Positions 43,331-54,458 are shown, numbered from the stretch's first letter. The stretch is DNA of 64,000 nucleotides from Okapia johnstoni (GCA_024291935.2 CM044320.1:29170001-29234000), one strand, 5' to 3'. A program made the numbers and translations. The notes: generated by a model from the sequence alone, not told the origin.

Positions 43331-44690
43331 TTTTTTTGTATTCAAGTAGCTTACTTGGAAACTGTTAGTCTTGCTCTTGAACTTTTTTAGGTGGCGGCAA
43401 AGCTGCATTTAATCTAGAGCTAATTCTGACCCAATACTGAAGCAAAATCTTTTTGTGGCCTCTGTGTGATGCCTCTGCATTGTAAGGCTTTTCACTCAGG
43501 CTGGTGGAAACAGAGACTAGTTCCAGTTCTCAGTTAGTGCCTGGGATTGTTCCGTCTAATACTTTCAGGCATTTCTGTCTCCAGTCTTGGGCAATTACCA
43601 CGCTTGCATGTTCTGATCAGTACCCAGCCAAAGTCCCGAGGACAATCATCTGCAGATCTCCCTAGTCAATCCTCATTTTGTGTGACTCTGTCCCCTCCAG
43701 GGTTCTGCTCAGGGAGCTCTAGCTGTTTGGTCCTCTCTTGACTCTCAGCAAAGTCTCCTTAGCTCAGGCAAACTACCAAGCTTTCCTTGCATTCCCTTTC
43801 TCTGTGGTGTGGCCTGGAATCTCTCTTGTGGCAATACACTGAAACAGCTACAGGGCTTGTCTCATTTGTTTTTCATCGTTCAGGGACCTCTGTCCTTTGT
43901 CAGTAACATCCAATGCTACAAAAGCCAATTGATTCATACCTTTTTTCTGTTTTTTTAGTTGTTTCTAATGGAAAGGTAAATATGATTTCTCTACCTCTAT
44001 CTTGGATAGAAGCACAAAGCTCCTTCAATTATGTTTTTGGAAAAAAAAAGTCCTGTTAGTTTTCAAGTATTTTCTCCTCTCTCTTCAATTATATTAAATG
44101 CACTCTGGACTACAAGGGAAGTGGTATGATGATTATGTGATGGATGCAAATGTGCTGCTTTTAGCATTATTTTCTTTCATTCTTTTACTTTACATAATGC
44201 TGAGATAAGAGATAAAGTAGGGATTGATGATTTAGTTTGAGGGACTAGATGTTATCCATATACCTAAGTACTGAAGCTTAGATAATTTTTTCTCCTTTAA
44301 GGAACAATATCCTATTATACTCTCATGAATAAAGTTTTCTCTTTCTGAGATTTCAAGGATTAACATTTCTTTATTTTATATCAATTTCTTAGTCCAGACT
44401 ACTTACTTCATACTTGCTTTTGAAAGTGGTTTGGAGACATTATAGAAGATGTTTTCCATACTTAATATTGTGAAATTAAAAAAAAAATTCATCCTGAGTA
44501 TATACTTTGAAATGCTTTCTTTTTTAAAAAAAACTGATGTACGTTTTCCCTTGTTGGGTGACAAACCACTGTAGTTTGAATTCTCAATCAATAAAAGAAA
44601 AAGCCTTATGTTATTATTATTATTTTGACATAATCCTAATATTTATTAGCACCCTATACGTTTCATAGGTTGTTAAAATGTATTATTTCT
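43331..44690. other. No gene recognised; possibly further old L1
   Basis: The C/T-rich part 43430-43960 may be an older L1 5' region in antisense, but I cannot confirm it. The T tracts at 43285-43303 and 43327-43337 flank short unassigned sequence. Confidence 0.4.
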
Positions 44691-44799
44691 TCTAATTTAT
44701 ACAATAGCCCTGGTGGTGTGTATTTCTGTTTACATTGATGAACCAGAAAACTGAGAATGTGAGAGATTAGATGACTTTGCCCAAGGCTAAACCAAGTGA

Positions 44800-45005
44800 A
44801 AGTGAAAGTGAAGTTGCTCAGTCTGACTCTTTGCAACCCCATGGACTGGGGCCTACCAGGTTCCTCAGTTCATGGGATTTTCCAGGCAAGAGTACTGGAG
44901 TGGGTTGCCATTTTCTTATCCAGGGGATCTTCCCGACCAGGGATCAAACCTGGGTCTCCCGCACTGTAGGCAGACTCCTTTACCGTCTGAGCCACCAGGG
45001 AAGTC
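44800..45005 (-). mobile_element. Bov-tA inserted into another Bov-tA
   Basis: The tail is at the left (aagtgaaagtgaagttgctc) and the head at the right (accgtctgagccaccaggga). The perfect 11-bp TSD aaaccaagtga (44789-44799, 45006-45016) is itself the 5' end of the plus-strand Bov-tA that follows. Confidence 0.95.
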
Positions 45006-45229
45006 AAACCAAGTGATGCTAGTGATAAAGAATCCGCCTGCCAGTGCAGGAGATGCAAGAGATGAGGGTTTGATCTCTGGGTTGGGAAGATCCCCTGGAG
45101 TGGTAAAAGGCAACCCACTCCAATATTCTTGCCTGGGAAATCCCATGGACAGAGGAGCCAGGCAGGCTACAGTCCATGGGGACAGAAAAAGGAGGAGGAC
45201 ACGACCGAACAACTGAGCACACACACACA
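45006..45229 (+). mobile_element. Bov-tA SINE, host of the preceding copy
   Basis: The copy starts 'aaaccaagtgatgctagtga' (its head, equivalent to cccaggtggtgctagtgg) and ends with a CA-rich tail 'gagcacacacacacac'. It inserted into MIR with TSD ccaaggcta. Confidence 0.95.
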
Positions 45230-45310
45230 CCAAGGCTACACTATTATACTGGGGAATCAAGGGTAAGATCCAATTATTTTGATTTGGAATTTATTGCTCT
45301 TTTTATGATG

Positions 45311-45311
<1 letters not shown>

Positions 45312-45350
<39 letters not shown>
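45312..45350. repeat. (CA)n microsatellite
   Basis: A near-perfect AC run of 19 or so units. It is likely length-variable. Confidence 0.95.
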
Positions 45351-45355
<5 letters not shown>

Positions 45356-45743
45356 AAGTCCCCTACATAAAGAGAAGTTCTGTTCTGAGAGTGCGTTTGC
45401 TAAGTCCAATTTTTTCATAAGTCCAACAAAGTTAGCCTAGGTACCCAACTAACTCCATCAGCTATATAGCTCTGTATTGTAATAGGTTTATAATACTTTT
45501 CACACAAGTAATATGTACATAAAAGATAAACAAGCACAAAAAATAAATATTTTTGACCTTTCAGTACAGTACCTTGAAAAGCACAGTAATACAGTGCAAC
45601 AGCTGGCATTCAGGGGCACACACATTCACATCTTTGAAGGTTCTTATGTAGGGGATGCACTGTAACACATTTTCTTCTCCCTTTTTTCACAGAGGCAACC
45701 ATATGTATACATATATATATGTATATATATATATAGGTATATA
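45351..45743. other. No gene recognised; AT/GT run at the end
   Basis: This is unassigned sequence with an interrupted TA/TG run at 45700-45740 leading into the next L1 fragment. Confidence 0.5.
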
Positions 45744-45895
45744 TTCAGCTTTATTGAGGTTTAATTGACAAATTATAAACTTTTATAAGTACAGTTTGAT
45801 GATGTGATACACAATATGCATTGTGAAAGGATTTCCACCATCAGAGAAATTCACACCCATCATCTCATATATCTACCGTTTTAAAATTTAACTTT
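45744..45895 (-). mobile_element. L1M 3' UTR fragment (antisense)
   Basis: It begins 'attcagctttattgaggttt'. Positions 45790-45882 are the reverse complement, at roughly 80 percent identity by eye, of 46450-46542. Confidence 0.75.
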
Positions 45896-45898
45896 AAG

Positions 45899-45958
45899 AA
45901 TGAAAAAATATTTGGCTGTTCTGGGTCTTAGTTGTAGCACGGGGGATTTTTAGTTGTA
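45899..45958 (-). mobile_element. CHR-type SINE remnant
   Basis: A 60-bp piece reads 'atttggctgttctgggtctt' followed by 'agttgtagc' units. It is cut off by the Bov-tA that follows. Confidence 0.6.
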
Positions 45959-46085
45959 GCTGCCTGCAATGCAGGAGACCTGCATTCAATCCCAGGTCAG
46001 GAAGATCCTCTGGAGAAAGAAACAGAGGAGCCTGGTGGGCTACAGTCCATCGGGGTGAAATGAGTTATAACACAACAGCACACAC
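45959..46085 (+). mobile_element. Bov-tA with internal deletion
   Basis: It starts inside the head (gctgcctgcaatgcaggaga) and jumps from 'ctggagaaagaa' to 'acagaggagcctggtgggct', omitting about 45 bp. Confidence 0.85.
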
Positions 46086-46365
46086 CCCAGTGCATATATG
46101 TCAATCCTAATCTCCCAATTCATTCCACCCTCCCCTTCCCCACTTTGTCCACATGTCTGTTCTCTAAATCTGCATCTCTATTCCTACCCTGCAAATAAGT
46201 TCATCTGTGCCATTTTTCTATTCTACGTATATGCATTAATATACAATATTTGTTTTTCTCTTTCTGACTTACTTCACTTTTTATGACATGCTCCAGCTTC
46301 ATCCACATCTCTACAAATGACCCAATTTTGTGCCTTTTATGACTGGGTAATATTCCATTGTAACA
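46086..46365 (-). mobile_element. L1 3' UTR fragment (artiodactyl type)
   Basis: The antisense blocks are 'ctttgtccacatgtctgttc' and 'gactgggtaatattccattg'. It is a fragment only. Confidence 0.8.
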
Positions 46366-46439
46366 ATGAGGTACCCTTATTCTTGAGTCTCACTCTGAGG
46401 TGTTCCAGAGCCAAATAATTTTTTTTTTGATTCTTAAAG

Positions 46440-46570
46440 TTAATTTTAAAAAAAGGTAAAAATATGAGGTGATGTGTGTGAATTTATTTGATGGTTGAAA
46501 TCCTTTCACAATACATATTATGTATCAAATCATTATACTGTACATTCATTCACTAATTTTTGATACAGAG
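46440..46570 (+). mobile_element. L1M 3' UTR fragment (sense)
   Basis: This is the inverted partner of the fragment at 45.8 kb. The shared core on this strand is 'gaaatcctttcacaatacat'. Confidence 0.75.
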
Positions 46571-47240
46571 GCAGAGCTCTTCTTTCAGTGTGGATTTGCT
46601 GACTGGAGTTCTTGGTATTTCTAAACACCAAACACACTCCTAATTCCAAACTGCAGTTTCAGACTATGAAAAATATAGAGAGAAATTAGAGATTTTCATG
46701 AAGCAATATGGAAGCCTTCTAAATTTTTATGACCACTCCACTGTCTCATAATCGTTCACAGTTGTCTCTTTTCACCTAATTTAATTTTTTTGTGTTTGTT
46801 TGTTTTTTGCTTCAAATGGCTGATGGAAGATGTCTGCACCCAAATGTGCCCTGAGTCAACATACTACATCAGATTGTCCTGGCTTAGAAAATAGTCCCAA
46901 AGCAAAGTCTGGTGTCGTCTCCTTGTGAACAGGGAGAGAATTTGCTTAGGCAAGACTGAGATTCCTAAGATGGAATGTGGATAGAGGGAGGATTTGTGTG
47001 TATTTTTCCCACTTTGGGGTTAAAAAGAACTTACTGGGCATGGAAGACAAGTGCCTTTGACAGCATAGATATTATATGTGTGTTGCCCTAGAGATTTCTA
47101 AGGCTGCTTAGGTAGAATTAGACTTGGAATTAGGCTTAAGCCTCAAAGTTGCAGCACAGAACTTCTCCATCTTTTTTCCTATTTGGTTAGTTGCCATGTA
47201 ACCTTGGCAAAATGTTTTTCCTAGGCATTTGATTGGTTGC
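46571..47240. other. No gene or repeat recognised
   Basis: This is unassigned sequence. A T-rich tract is at 46783-46808. Confidence 0.5.
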
Positions 47241-47321
47241 ATTAGTTTAGTCCAGTTAATCAAGGCTTGATTCTTAGCCTCAGCTAGCAAAACTACCTTG
47301 TCTGTACCTGCCCCGCACCAG

Positions 47322-47546
47322 GGATTCCCAGGTGGCGCCAGGGGTAAAAAACCCTCCTGCCAATGCAGGAGACAAAAGAGATGCGGGTTCCATCCTGGGT
47401 CGGGAAGATAACCTGGAAAAGGGCATGGCAACCCACTCCAATATTCTTGTCTGAAGAATCCCATGGACAGAGAAACCTGGAGGGCTACAGTTCATTGGGT
47501 CCCAAAGAATCAGACATGACTGAAATGACTTAGCAGGGATGCAGGT
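47322..47546 (+). mobile_element. Bov-tA SINE between ~80-bp diverged direct repeats
   Basis: The head is 'gggattcccaggtggcgcca' and the tail is 'gactgaaatgacttagcagg'. The flanks 47241-47321 and 47547-47623 are homologous (for example 'attcttagcc' followed by 'ctagcaaa.ctacctt.tctg'). This duplication is far longer than a TSD. Confidence 0.9.
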
Positions 47547-47623
47547 ATTAGGTTAGTTTATCAAGGTGTAATTCTTAGCCCCTGCTAGCAAAGCTACCTT
47601 TTCTGGACTCTGCCCAGCATCAG

Positions 47624-48369
47624 TGGCTCAGGAGAAGCCATATGGGATCAAAGCTCTGAGTCTAGAGTAGAGTCAACTGTGTTTACTGGGCTGTGCCTTT
47701 GCCTGGTAGCTCTGTGGGGTTTTCCTAAAATGCTTTGTGAGGGTATTTACAGAACAGAGGCACTGACAGTATCACTCCTCTCAAACTTTAGCCTAAAGGT
47801 CAGATCTAATATTTAAATATTACAATCAGTTGTGGTTCTAGGGTAGGCATCCACACATGAAACATTTTTTGCCCTCCATCCCAACCCCATCTTTAAAACT
47901 TAGAAGAGTGGGACATTCTAAACTCTTAGTAAAAGAGAAAATGGTGCCTCAAAATCCTTCCTTGCCCTCCTGTCCCTGCATTCACATGGTCACATGAGAA
48001 TTGTTCATGGTTTCACAGGTCTATCTTCTACTCAGTTTATGAAACTTCAAATAAATACAGAGGTTTTAATCAGGCAAATGTGGTTTTATACTATTCTGTG
48101 TAAGATAATAAAGGCTTTATACCAACACATAAGAAACATGTTTCACTCTACCTAGTATATTTGTACAATAGATACAGTTCTAAAGAAATCCATGAACACA
48201 TAGCTCATAGTTTTGCAAATCAAGAAGAAAAGATGTCACCAGTTACCGACTATCATATGTGAACACCTTGTTATTTGGCATGCAGCAAGTCATCAAAGCT
48301 AGAGCGTCTTCTCAGTCAAGAACCTGACGACTTACAACTTCTTTAGTATAAAATTAATTCCAACTTGAC
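47624..48369. other. No gene or repeat recognised
   Basis: This is mixed sequence; no frame or motif is supported. Confidence 0.5.
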
Positions 48370-48385
48370 CTACACTAACTTTGCT

Positions 48386-48609
48386 GTAGTTCTTGGTTGT
48401 GTGTTATTAATCATGTCTGACCCTTTGTGACCCCATCTACTGTAGCATACCAGGCTCCTCTGTCTGTGGAATTTTCCAGACAACGAATACTGGAGTGGGT
48501 TGCCATTTCCTACCCTAGGGGGATATTCCTGACCCAGTTATTGAACCCAAATCTCTTGCATCTCCTGCACTGGCAGGCAGATTCTTAAATAACTGAGGCA
48601 CCTGGTAAG
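48386..48609 (-). mobile_element. Bov-tA SINE
   Basis: The tail is at the left (gtgttattaatcatgtctga) and the head at the right (taaataactgaggcacctgg). The flanking ctacactaactttgct (48370-48385) and ctacactaatattgct (48610-48625) match at 14 of 16 positions. Confidence 0.95.
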
Positions 48610-48625
48610 CTACACTAATATTGCT

Positions 48626-49267
48626 CATTAATTGCATCTTAATCAATATTAAGCAGATTAAACCCTCTAATTTTCAAATAGAAAAGTTATCTGACAATGG
48701 ATGATTTTACCAGACATTGAAAATAACTGGGGGCTTTTCCTAGCCAGCATGAAACCTGAGGTTTAGGGTTGGATAAGATCCTGACAGTTGTCTTTCCATG
48801 CTTCCAGGAGGTCCCAGGGAAGATGGCACACATAGATATGTGGTACAGGTCATCCTGAGATACCCAGTGGAAACTAACACCTGCCTACTGCACAAGATTC
48901 AACAGAAGAAGCAACAAAACTGCTTAGGGCTAAGGTCCAATGTGTGTTTTCTGATTCTTTAGCTTATTATTCCTTTCTTCCAAAATTTTGAGATGAAGCC
49001 ATTCAAGAAGATGGATATGCCTAAATTAGTGAAAAGATTGGGAATGTGGAATATTCTCAAGAAAACAGAATATTTGAGTCATTGTGGTTAGAGTAAAAAT
49101 ATAGTATTGTAGAAGATACTATTAGTAGAGGAAGTTTCTGAAACCTGATGAAATTTTAAACTTTCACCCAAATCAGCTGTATTAGGTTGGGATAAAAAAC
49201 TCAAATGCCTTTGAGGCCAAGCAAGTGTTAATGAATGAATGAAACCTACTAGACGTCAAGTAATAGG
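48626..49267. other. No gene or repeat recognised
   Basis: This is unassigned, moderately AT-rich sequence. Confidence 0.5.
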
Positions 49268-49460
49268 AAGTGGTGGAGACCATGGAGGAATAGGCAATGC
49301 AAGAGATACAAGAGATGCAGGTTCAATCCTTGGATCAGGAAGATTTCCTGGAGAATGGCAACCCACTCCAGTATTCTTGCCTAGAAAACTCTGTGGACAG
49401 AGGAGCCTGGTGGGCTACAGTCCACGCATCGCAGATTTGGGCACAACTGAGTGAGCATGG
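49268..49460 (+). mobile_element. Bov-tA, head degraded
   Basis: The recognisable part starts 'ggcaatgcaagagatacaag' and ends 'atttgggcacaactgagtga'. The first ~30 bp of the head are diverged. Confidence 0.85.
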
Positions 49461-49484
49461 CACCTCATGGTCTGTGGAGATAGA

Positions 49485-49580
49485 TGGACATGCCCTTCTC
49501 CGGGGGATCTTCCCCACTCCAGGACTGAACCCACGTCTCTTATGTCTCCTGCTTTGGCAGGCAGTACCTGGGAAGCCCAC
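49485..49580 (-). mobile_element. Bov-tA head, tail missing
   Basis: Only the tRNA-like half is present (cccttctccgggggatcttc to 'aggcagtacctgggaagccc'). It faces the preceding copy tail to tail. Confidence 0.85.
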
Positions 49581-49929
49581 TTTTCCTCCCTATTCCTGGT
49601 CAATGCCCGACTCAATGTCTCCCGCTCTTTTCAGTTTTCTCTGATTCACTCATTCTAGGACATTTTAATTGTTTTGTATTCCTATTAATGAAACATATAC
49701 CTTCAATAGGGAAGTTAAGACTTTGGAGGATATGAATTTGCTTTCTCTGTTTTTTCAGATAAGCAGTTAGCACATGAAGGCAGTGATAAATCCTCAACTC
49801 TTACAATTGCAGGTGCAATTTACTTACTGACTCAAATTTAACACAATGCTGTATTAAAACAAAATGAAGGTGTCATACACTTATTCCAACTGATGGATTC
49901 CCAAAAGTTGCTTAAAAATACAAAGTAGA

Positions 49930-50262
49930 GGACTTCTCTTGTGGTCCAGTGGTAAGGAATCCACCTGCCAGTGCGGGGGGAGGGGGAGTGGGGGTGGCAG
50001 GGGTTCAATCCCTGGCCTGCGAAGATTCCACGTGCCTCAAGGCAACTTAGCCTGTATATCACAACTACTGAGCCTGCTCTCTAGAGCCCTTGAGTCGCAA
50101 CTACTGAAGCACCTGCACCCTAGAGCTCGTGCTCCACAATAAGAGAAGCCACCACAATGAAAATCCTGTGCACCGACACTGAAGAGTAGCCCCTGGTCGC
50201 CACAACCAGAGAAACCCTGAGCAGCAACAAAAACCCAGCACAGCCAAAAATAAATAAATAAA
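49930..50262 (+). mobile_element. CHR-type SINE, sense, with G-rich insert
   Basis: The tRNA-like head 'gaggacttctcttgtggtcc' is followed by a G-rich run (49975-50003), then 'caggggttcaatccctggcc' (B box-like), body units, and an A/T-rich tail with AAATAA units. The G run replaces the usual 'caggggac' sequence of the head. Confidence 0.9.
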
Positions 50263-50524
50263 TGATAAATACCCCCAAATGAATGGTATGCAGTTTAAAA
50301 ATACAACGTATATAAATTAAATGATACTTTTTCTACTGGTAGAGTTATCTAAAACATTATTTTATTAGAAGAAGAATGCCTTCGAAATGCCCAGGGCTGG
50401 TCATGGGCATAATGATATAGATACCTGTCTGTCTACACCTTGCGATTTGAGCACACAGTAGAACTTCCAGGTTTTTGGCTCTGTCTAAAATAGTGCCTGG
50501 TGGTCTTTGTTGATCCTTAAGGCT

Positions 50525-50712
50525 TCACTGTCCTTGGGGTAGCCACTAGCTCCTAGAGGGCAACTTAAATTTAAATTAGCAAAAGTTAAATTTAAAATTT
50601 AGCTCCTCAGTCACCTAGCCACATTTCAAGTATAGCTAGTGGTGCTTATACTGGATAGCACAGATATAAAACAATTCTACCATGGCTAAAAGTTCTGTTG
50701 GAATGTGTTACC
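50525..50712. mobile_element. Probable DNA-transposon fossil (MER class)
   Basis: The ends look like terminal inverted repeats of a common short hAT-type element: 'ggtagccactagctcc' near the left, 'aagttctgttggaa' at the right, and an AT-rich middle 'aaatttaaattagc'. The family name is not recalled with confidence. Confidence 0.5.
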
Positions 50713-50821
50713 TTAGGAATTGTATCCAAAAATTAGCACTGTAATTAGGGGAAAAAGCAACTAATCTTCTAAGAAAGATGATGAATTAGCTGGGATACTC
50801 CCATGTAATAATAGTCTGTAT

Positions 50822-51035
50822 CAGTCGGCAGACTACTGCCCCTGGTTCAAATCTGGCCCTCAGCCTGTTTTTATTAATAAAGTTTTATTGGAACCCAATA
50901 GAGCTGTTTATTTACTTATTATCTGTGACTGCTTCTGTGCTATGATGACAGAGCTGAGTAATTGAGATGGAGACCATATGGCTGTGAGCATGAAATATCT
51001 TGCCCGTTGTGGGAAATGTTTACTGCCCCTTGTCT
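50822..51035. mobile_element. hAT-Charlie type fossil (MER58-like)
   Basis: It opens 'cagtcggcagactactgccc' and passes 'taataaagttttattggaac'. It is the same family as 16.7 kb and better preserved in the middle. Confidence 0.7.
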
Positions 51036-51271
51036 ATATGATTAATTCTGTACCCATTTTGCCACTGAGGAAAAAGAAGAGGCTGGAAATAGAGACTATG
51101 ATTTTTTTTTTTAGAGGAAGAAAAAACTTAGGAAAGTGTCATAAGCAGTGATATTGGGGAACTAAAGAACAAACATTTCTAACATATGCTTTGAATTGAC
51201 TGGCCTGGAAATACTGATAATCACTTCTTAACATTGGAGGAGTTGAAATAACATGGATGATAATTTAGGAA

Positions 51272-51495
51272 ACTTTATTTTTAACAAATCTCATTGGAGT
51301 GTAGTTGATTTACAATGTGTTAGTTTCAGGTGTATACTAAGGTGATTCAGTTATAAATATGCATAGATTCATTCTCTTTCAGATTCTTTTCTCATATAGG
51401 TTATCACAGAATATTGAGTAAAGTTCCTGGTGCTATACAGGAGATCTTTGTTGATTATCTGTCTTATATGTGGTAGTGTGTGTATGTCATTCTCA
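51272..51495 (-). mobile_element. L1 3' UTR fragment (artiodactyl type)
   Basis: The antisense blocks are 'gttgatttacaatgtgttag' and 'ttcctggtgctatacaggag'. Confidence 0.8.
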
Positions 51496-51544
51496 AGATA
51501 ATTTAGGAAACTTTAAAAATTTTCCAACTTCATTGAGGGATGTG

Positions 51545-52375
51545 GTGGTTTAGTTGCTAAGTTGTGTCCAACTCTTGTGACCCCATGGACTGTAGCCTGC
51601 CAGGCTCCTCATCATAGAACTGGTCAATTTCAGCTTCTGTGGCATCAGTGGTTGGATCATAGAGTTGGATTACTGTGATGTTGAACGGTTTGCTTTGGAA
51701 ACGAACCTAGATTACTTTGTCATTTTTAAGGCTGCACTCAAGAACTGAATTTTGCACTCTTTTGTTGACTATGAGGGATACTCCAGTTCTTGTAAGGGAT
51801 TCTTGTTCACAGTAATAGATATAATGGTCATCTGAATTAAATTCGCCCATTCCCATTCATTTTGGGTCACTGATTCCTAAGACGTCAAAGTTCACTCTTG
51901 CCATCTCCTGCTTGACCATGTCCAATTTCATGGATCTAACATTCCAGGTTCCTTTGCAATATTGTTCTTTACAGCATCGGACTTTACTTTCACCACTAGA
52001 CACATCCACAATTGAGTGTCATTTCCACTTTGGCCTAACCACTTCATTTTTTCTGGAGCTATTAGTAATTGCCCTCTCCTCTTTCTCAGTAGCATATTGG
52101 ACACCCTACTACCTGGCAGGGGCTCATCTTTTGGTATCATACCTTTTTGTCATTTTTTTTTTTACTGTTCATAGGGTTCTTGAGGCAATAATACTGGAGT
52201 AGTTTGCCATTTCCCCTACCAGTGGACCACATTTTGTCAGAACTCTTCACTGTGACCTGTTTGTCTTGGGTGGTCTTGTGTGGCTTGACTCATAGCTTCA
52301 CTGAGTTATACAAGCCATTTTACCACAACAAGGTTGTGATCCATGAAGAGGAAATGATACCATACAGCATTTCAA
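51545..52375 (-). mobile_element. BovB with 5' region joined to 3' tail (internal deletion)
   Basis: On the minus strand this reads from a BovB 5' region (52375 down to about 52140), through the leader ('actggagtagtttgccattt' antisense block at 52191) and the first part of the endonuclease domain ('cctggaatgttagatccatg' antisense, 51919-51946), to about 51613. There it jumps to a 68-bp 3' tail (51545-51612, tggtttagttgctaagttgt). About 2 kb including the reverse transcriptase is absent. The tail resembles the Bov-A/Bov-tA variant of the BovB end. No TSD was identified. The endonuclease part is only the N-terminus, and in-frame stops are present. Confidence 0.8.
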
Positions 52376-52807
52376 ATTCTCTTTAAATTTCTGTGCAACA
52401 CTGAGCGCCATATTTAATTTCTCTGAACAAGTCATTTAAAGTCTTTGGGAAATTCTGGGATTAAAAATATCTGTTAGATGCATGAACAAACCATTTTTAA
52501 AATGAGAAATTTAAACAAAATGGTCTCCAAGATATCTTCCAGTGCAAAGATTTACCTTTGTTGGCATTTTTAAAAAGAAAAATATGTCTGTATAGACATC
52601 TAGTTCTTGCTCTTGAGGAAAGTCTGGGCAGTGCACATATCAACAGGCATGCATAGGTGTGCACACAGAGAATCACTGAAAACTCACCCATCCACAGATG
52701 CAGTAGTATTTATACAACACATCGTTGTGTCTGGGTACATTTGGGAGGCAGGGAATGAGGGCGGTTGGGAATTTCCACATTTAGATTTCATAGAGTCAGG
52801 GTGAAAC
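52376..52807. other. No gene or repeat recognised
   Basis: This is unassigned sequence between BovB and the next SINE. Confidence 0.5.
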
Positions 52808-52819
52808 TGAACTCTTCCT

Positions 52820-53026
52820 GTGCTTAGTTGCTAAGTTGTGTCTGACTCTTTGTGACCCCAAGGACTGTAGCCCACCAGGCTCCTCTGTCCGTGGAATTTT
52901 CCAGGCAAGAATATTGGAGTGGGGTACCATTTTCTACTCCAGGGCATCTTCCTAACTCAGGGATCCAAACTGCATCTCTTTCATCTCCTTCATTGGCAGG
53001 CAGATTCTTTACTACTAGTGCCACCT
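52820..53026 (-). mobile_element. Bov-tA SINE
   Basis: The tail is at the left (gtgcttagttgctaagttgt) and the head at the right (gattctttactactagtgcc). The flanking tgaactcttcct (52808-52819) and tgaacttttcct (53027-53038) are a 12-bp TSD with one mismatch. Confidence 0.95.
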
Positions 53027-53038
53027 TGAACTTTTCCT

Positions 53039-54458
53039 AAGCCACTTGAAAAAAGTCTGGATGGTTATTGAATGTGTTGCTCCCTGTCTGAGAGCCTGCA
53101 GTGGTTTCTGAGTGCAGACTGAAGCAGGAGATGACACCCCTGTCCTTGAAGCAGAAGGAGTTTTGGCAGTCTTTGGCTTGAAACAACATGTGATAACCAA
53201 ACATGGGGCTCAATCCCCCATCTTCCCAGTCATTTCCCTCTATTTCACAATTAGTGAGACTGTGGAAAGAGATAACGTCTTTTGTTATTGAGCTTCAGAA
53301 ATTCTCTTGAGAGACTTTGTAGTCTGTGAACAAGATCATGTCAGGCTTGAAAATAAACATGAGTTCAGGGAAATTTGCATTTCTTTTTAAATAGTGGCTT
53401 GGGGGCAAAAATAAAGATCTTTATTCTCAAAGATCACTATTTTGACACCAAACATCATAGCAAAATAACTGCAATTTAAGACAGGAGAGGGGGACTTGGA
53501 AAGCTTTTGCCAAGGGCATTACAATTTATTGAGCCTTACATTCCTCTAAGTTTCCTTTCCTTCCTTTTTTCCTTCCCTTCTCTCTCCTTGGTTTCTCTCA
53601 GTCTTTTCCTGGATACGTTCCAATAAGTTGCATAAACCACCTTCTAGAAAACAGGAAGATATTAAATTGGACCCTGAGAGGTATAAGGCACAAAGCAATT
53701 CTCCAATGTATCTGAAGAAAGGAAGAAATAAACAGAGTCAAATTCTTGTTTACATGTTGGCCAGCAACTCATTTTCCCCCCTCTGTGATGTTCTTTTTTA
53801 TCATCTTGGAGGTCCTTTTACTGTTGATATTTAGTTATTTCATCAGTTAGAGTCATCGATATCTCTGTTTGGAACTTTTGCATTACATCAACATGTGGTT
53901 CTTGTGCAACTATTAAAGCCTTACTGATAAAATATCAAAAGGAGTACACAGAAAGCTGTTGGAGTTTTCAACTGCCCTCCCTCCTCATCTCTGCCCATTT
54001 CTCCAAATAAAAGTTTGGCTTTTTTATTCTGAAATTCAAAGATAAAAGTCTTTGGCATAGATTGAAGGAAGGACTTAAGTGAAGTAAATTAACCATAAAT
54101 CATTGATTAAATCCATTAATTTATAAGCCATCCAGCTTCCTTTCTACTTCTATTCACTTACTTAACCTGAGATGATTCAGTTAAAATTCTTTTAAATATA
54201 ATTTTTTTTTCATCATATAAATGAAACCATTTGGTTAGGATTTACCCATTTAAAAAAATACAGAATAAAAAAGATGGCTTCTGGTGTGCTTAGGTAAAAT
54301 TCAAAATTTTTAGATTAAAAATTTTCAGGTGGAAAACAAACTGATTTGAATTCCCCACATGCCTTTTTCTTGAGCCCCTAGCTAAGCACAGAATACTAAG
54401 GGAAAGCCAAAAGAAGCATAAACATTTAGTAAATAAATAAATATGTACCCTGTCCATA
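53039..54458. other. No gene recognised; polypyrimidine tract
   Basis: The stretch is 1.4 kb without recognised repeats. A C/T-rich tract lies at 53549-53600. No exon is supported. Confidence 0.5.

Larger units (their letters stand above)
44691..45280 (+). mobile_element. MIR SINE split by two Bov-tA copies
   Basis: The MIR blocks 'gaaccagaaaactgagaatg' and 'tgactttgcccaaggcta' end at 44789. MIR resumes at 45239 (cactattatactggggaatc). The 9-bp ccaaggcta at 44781-44789 and 45230-45238 is the TSD of the first invader. Confidence 0.75.
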
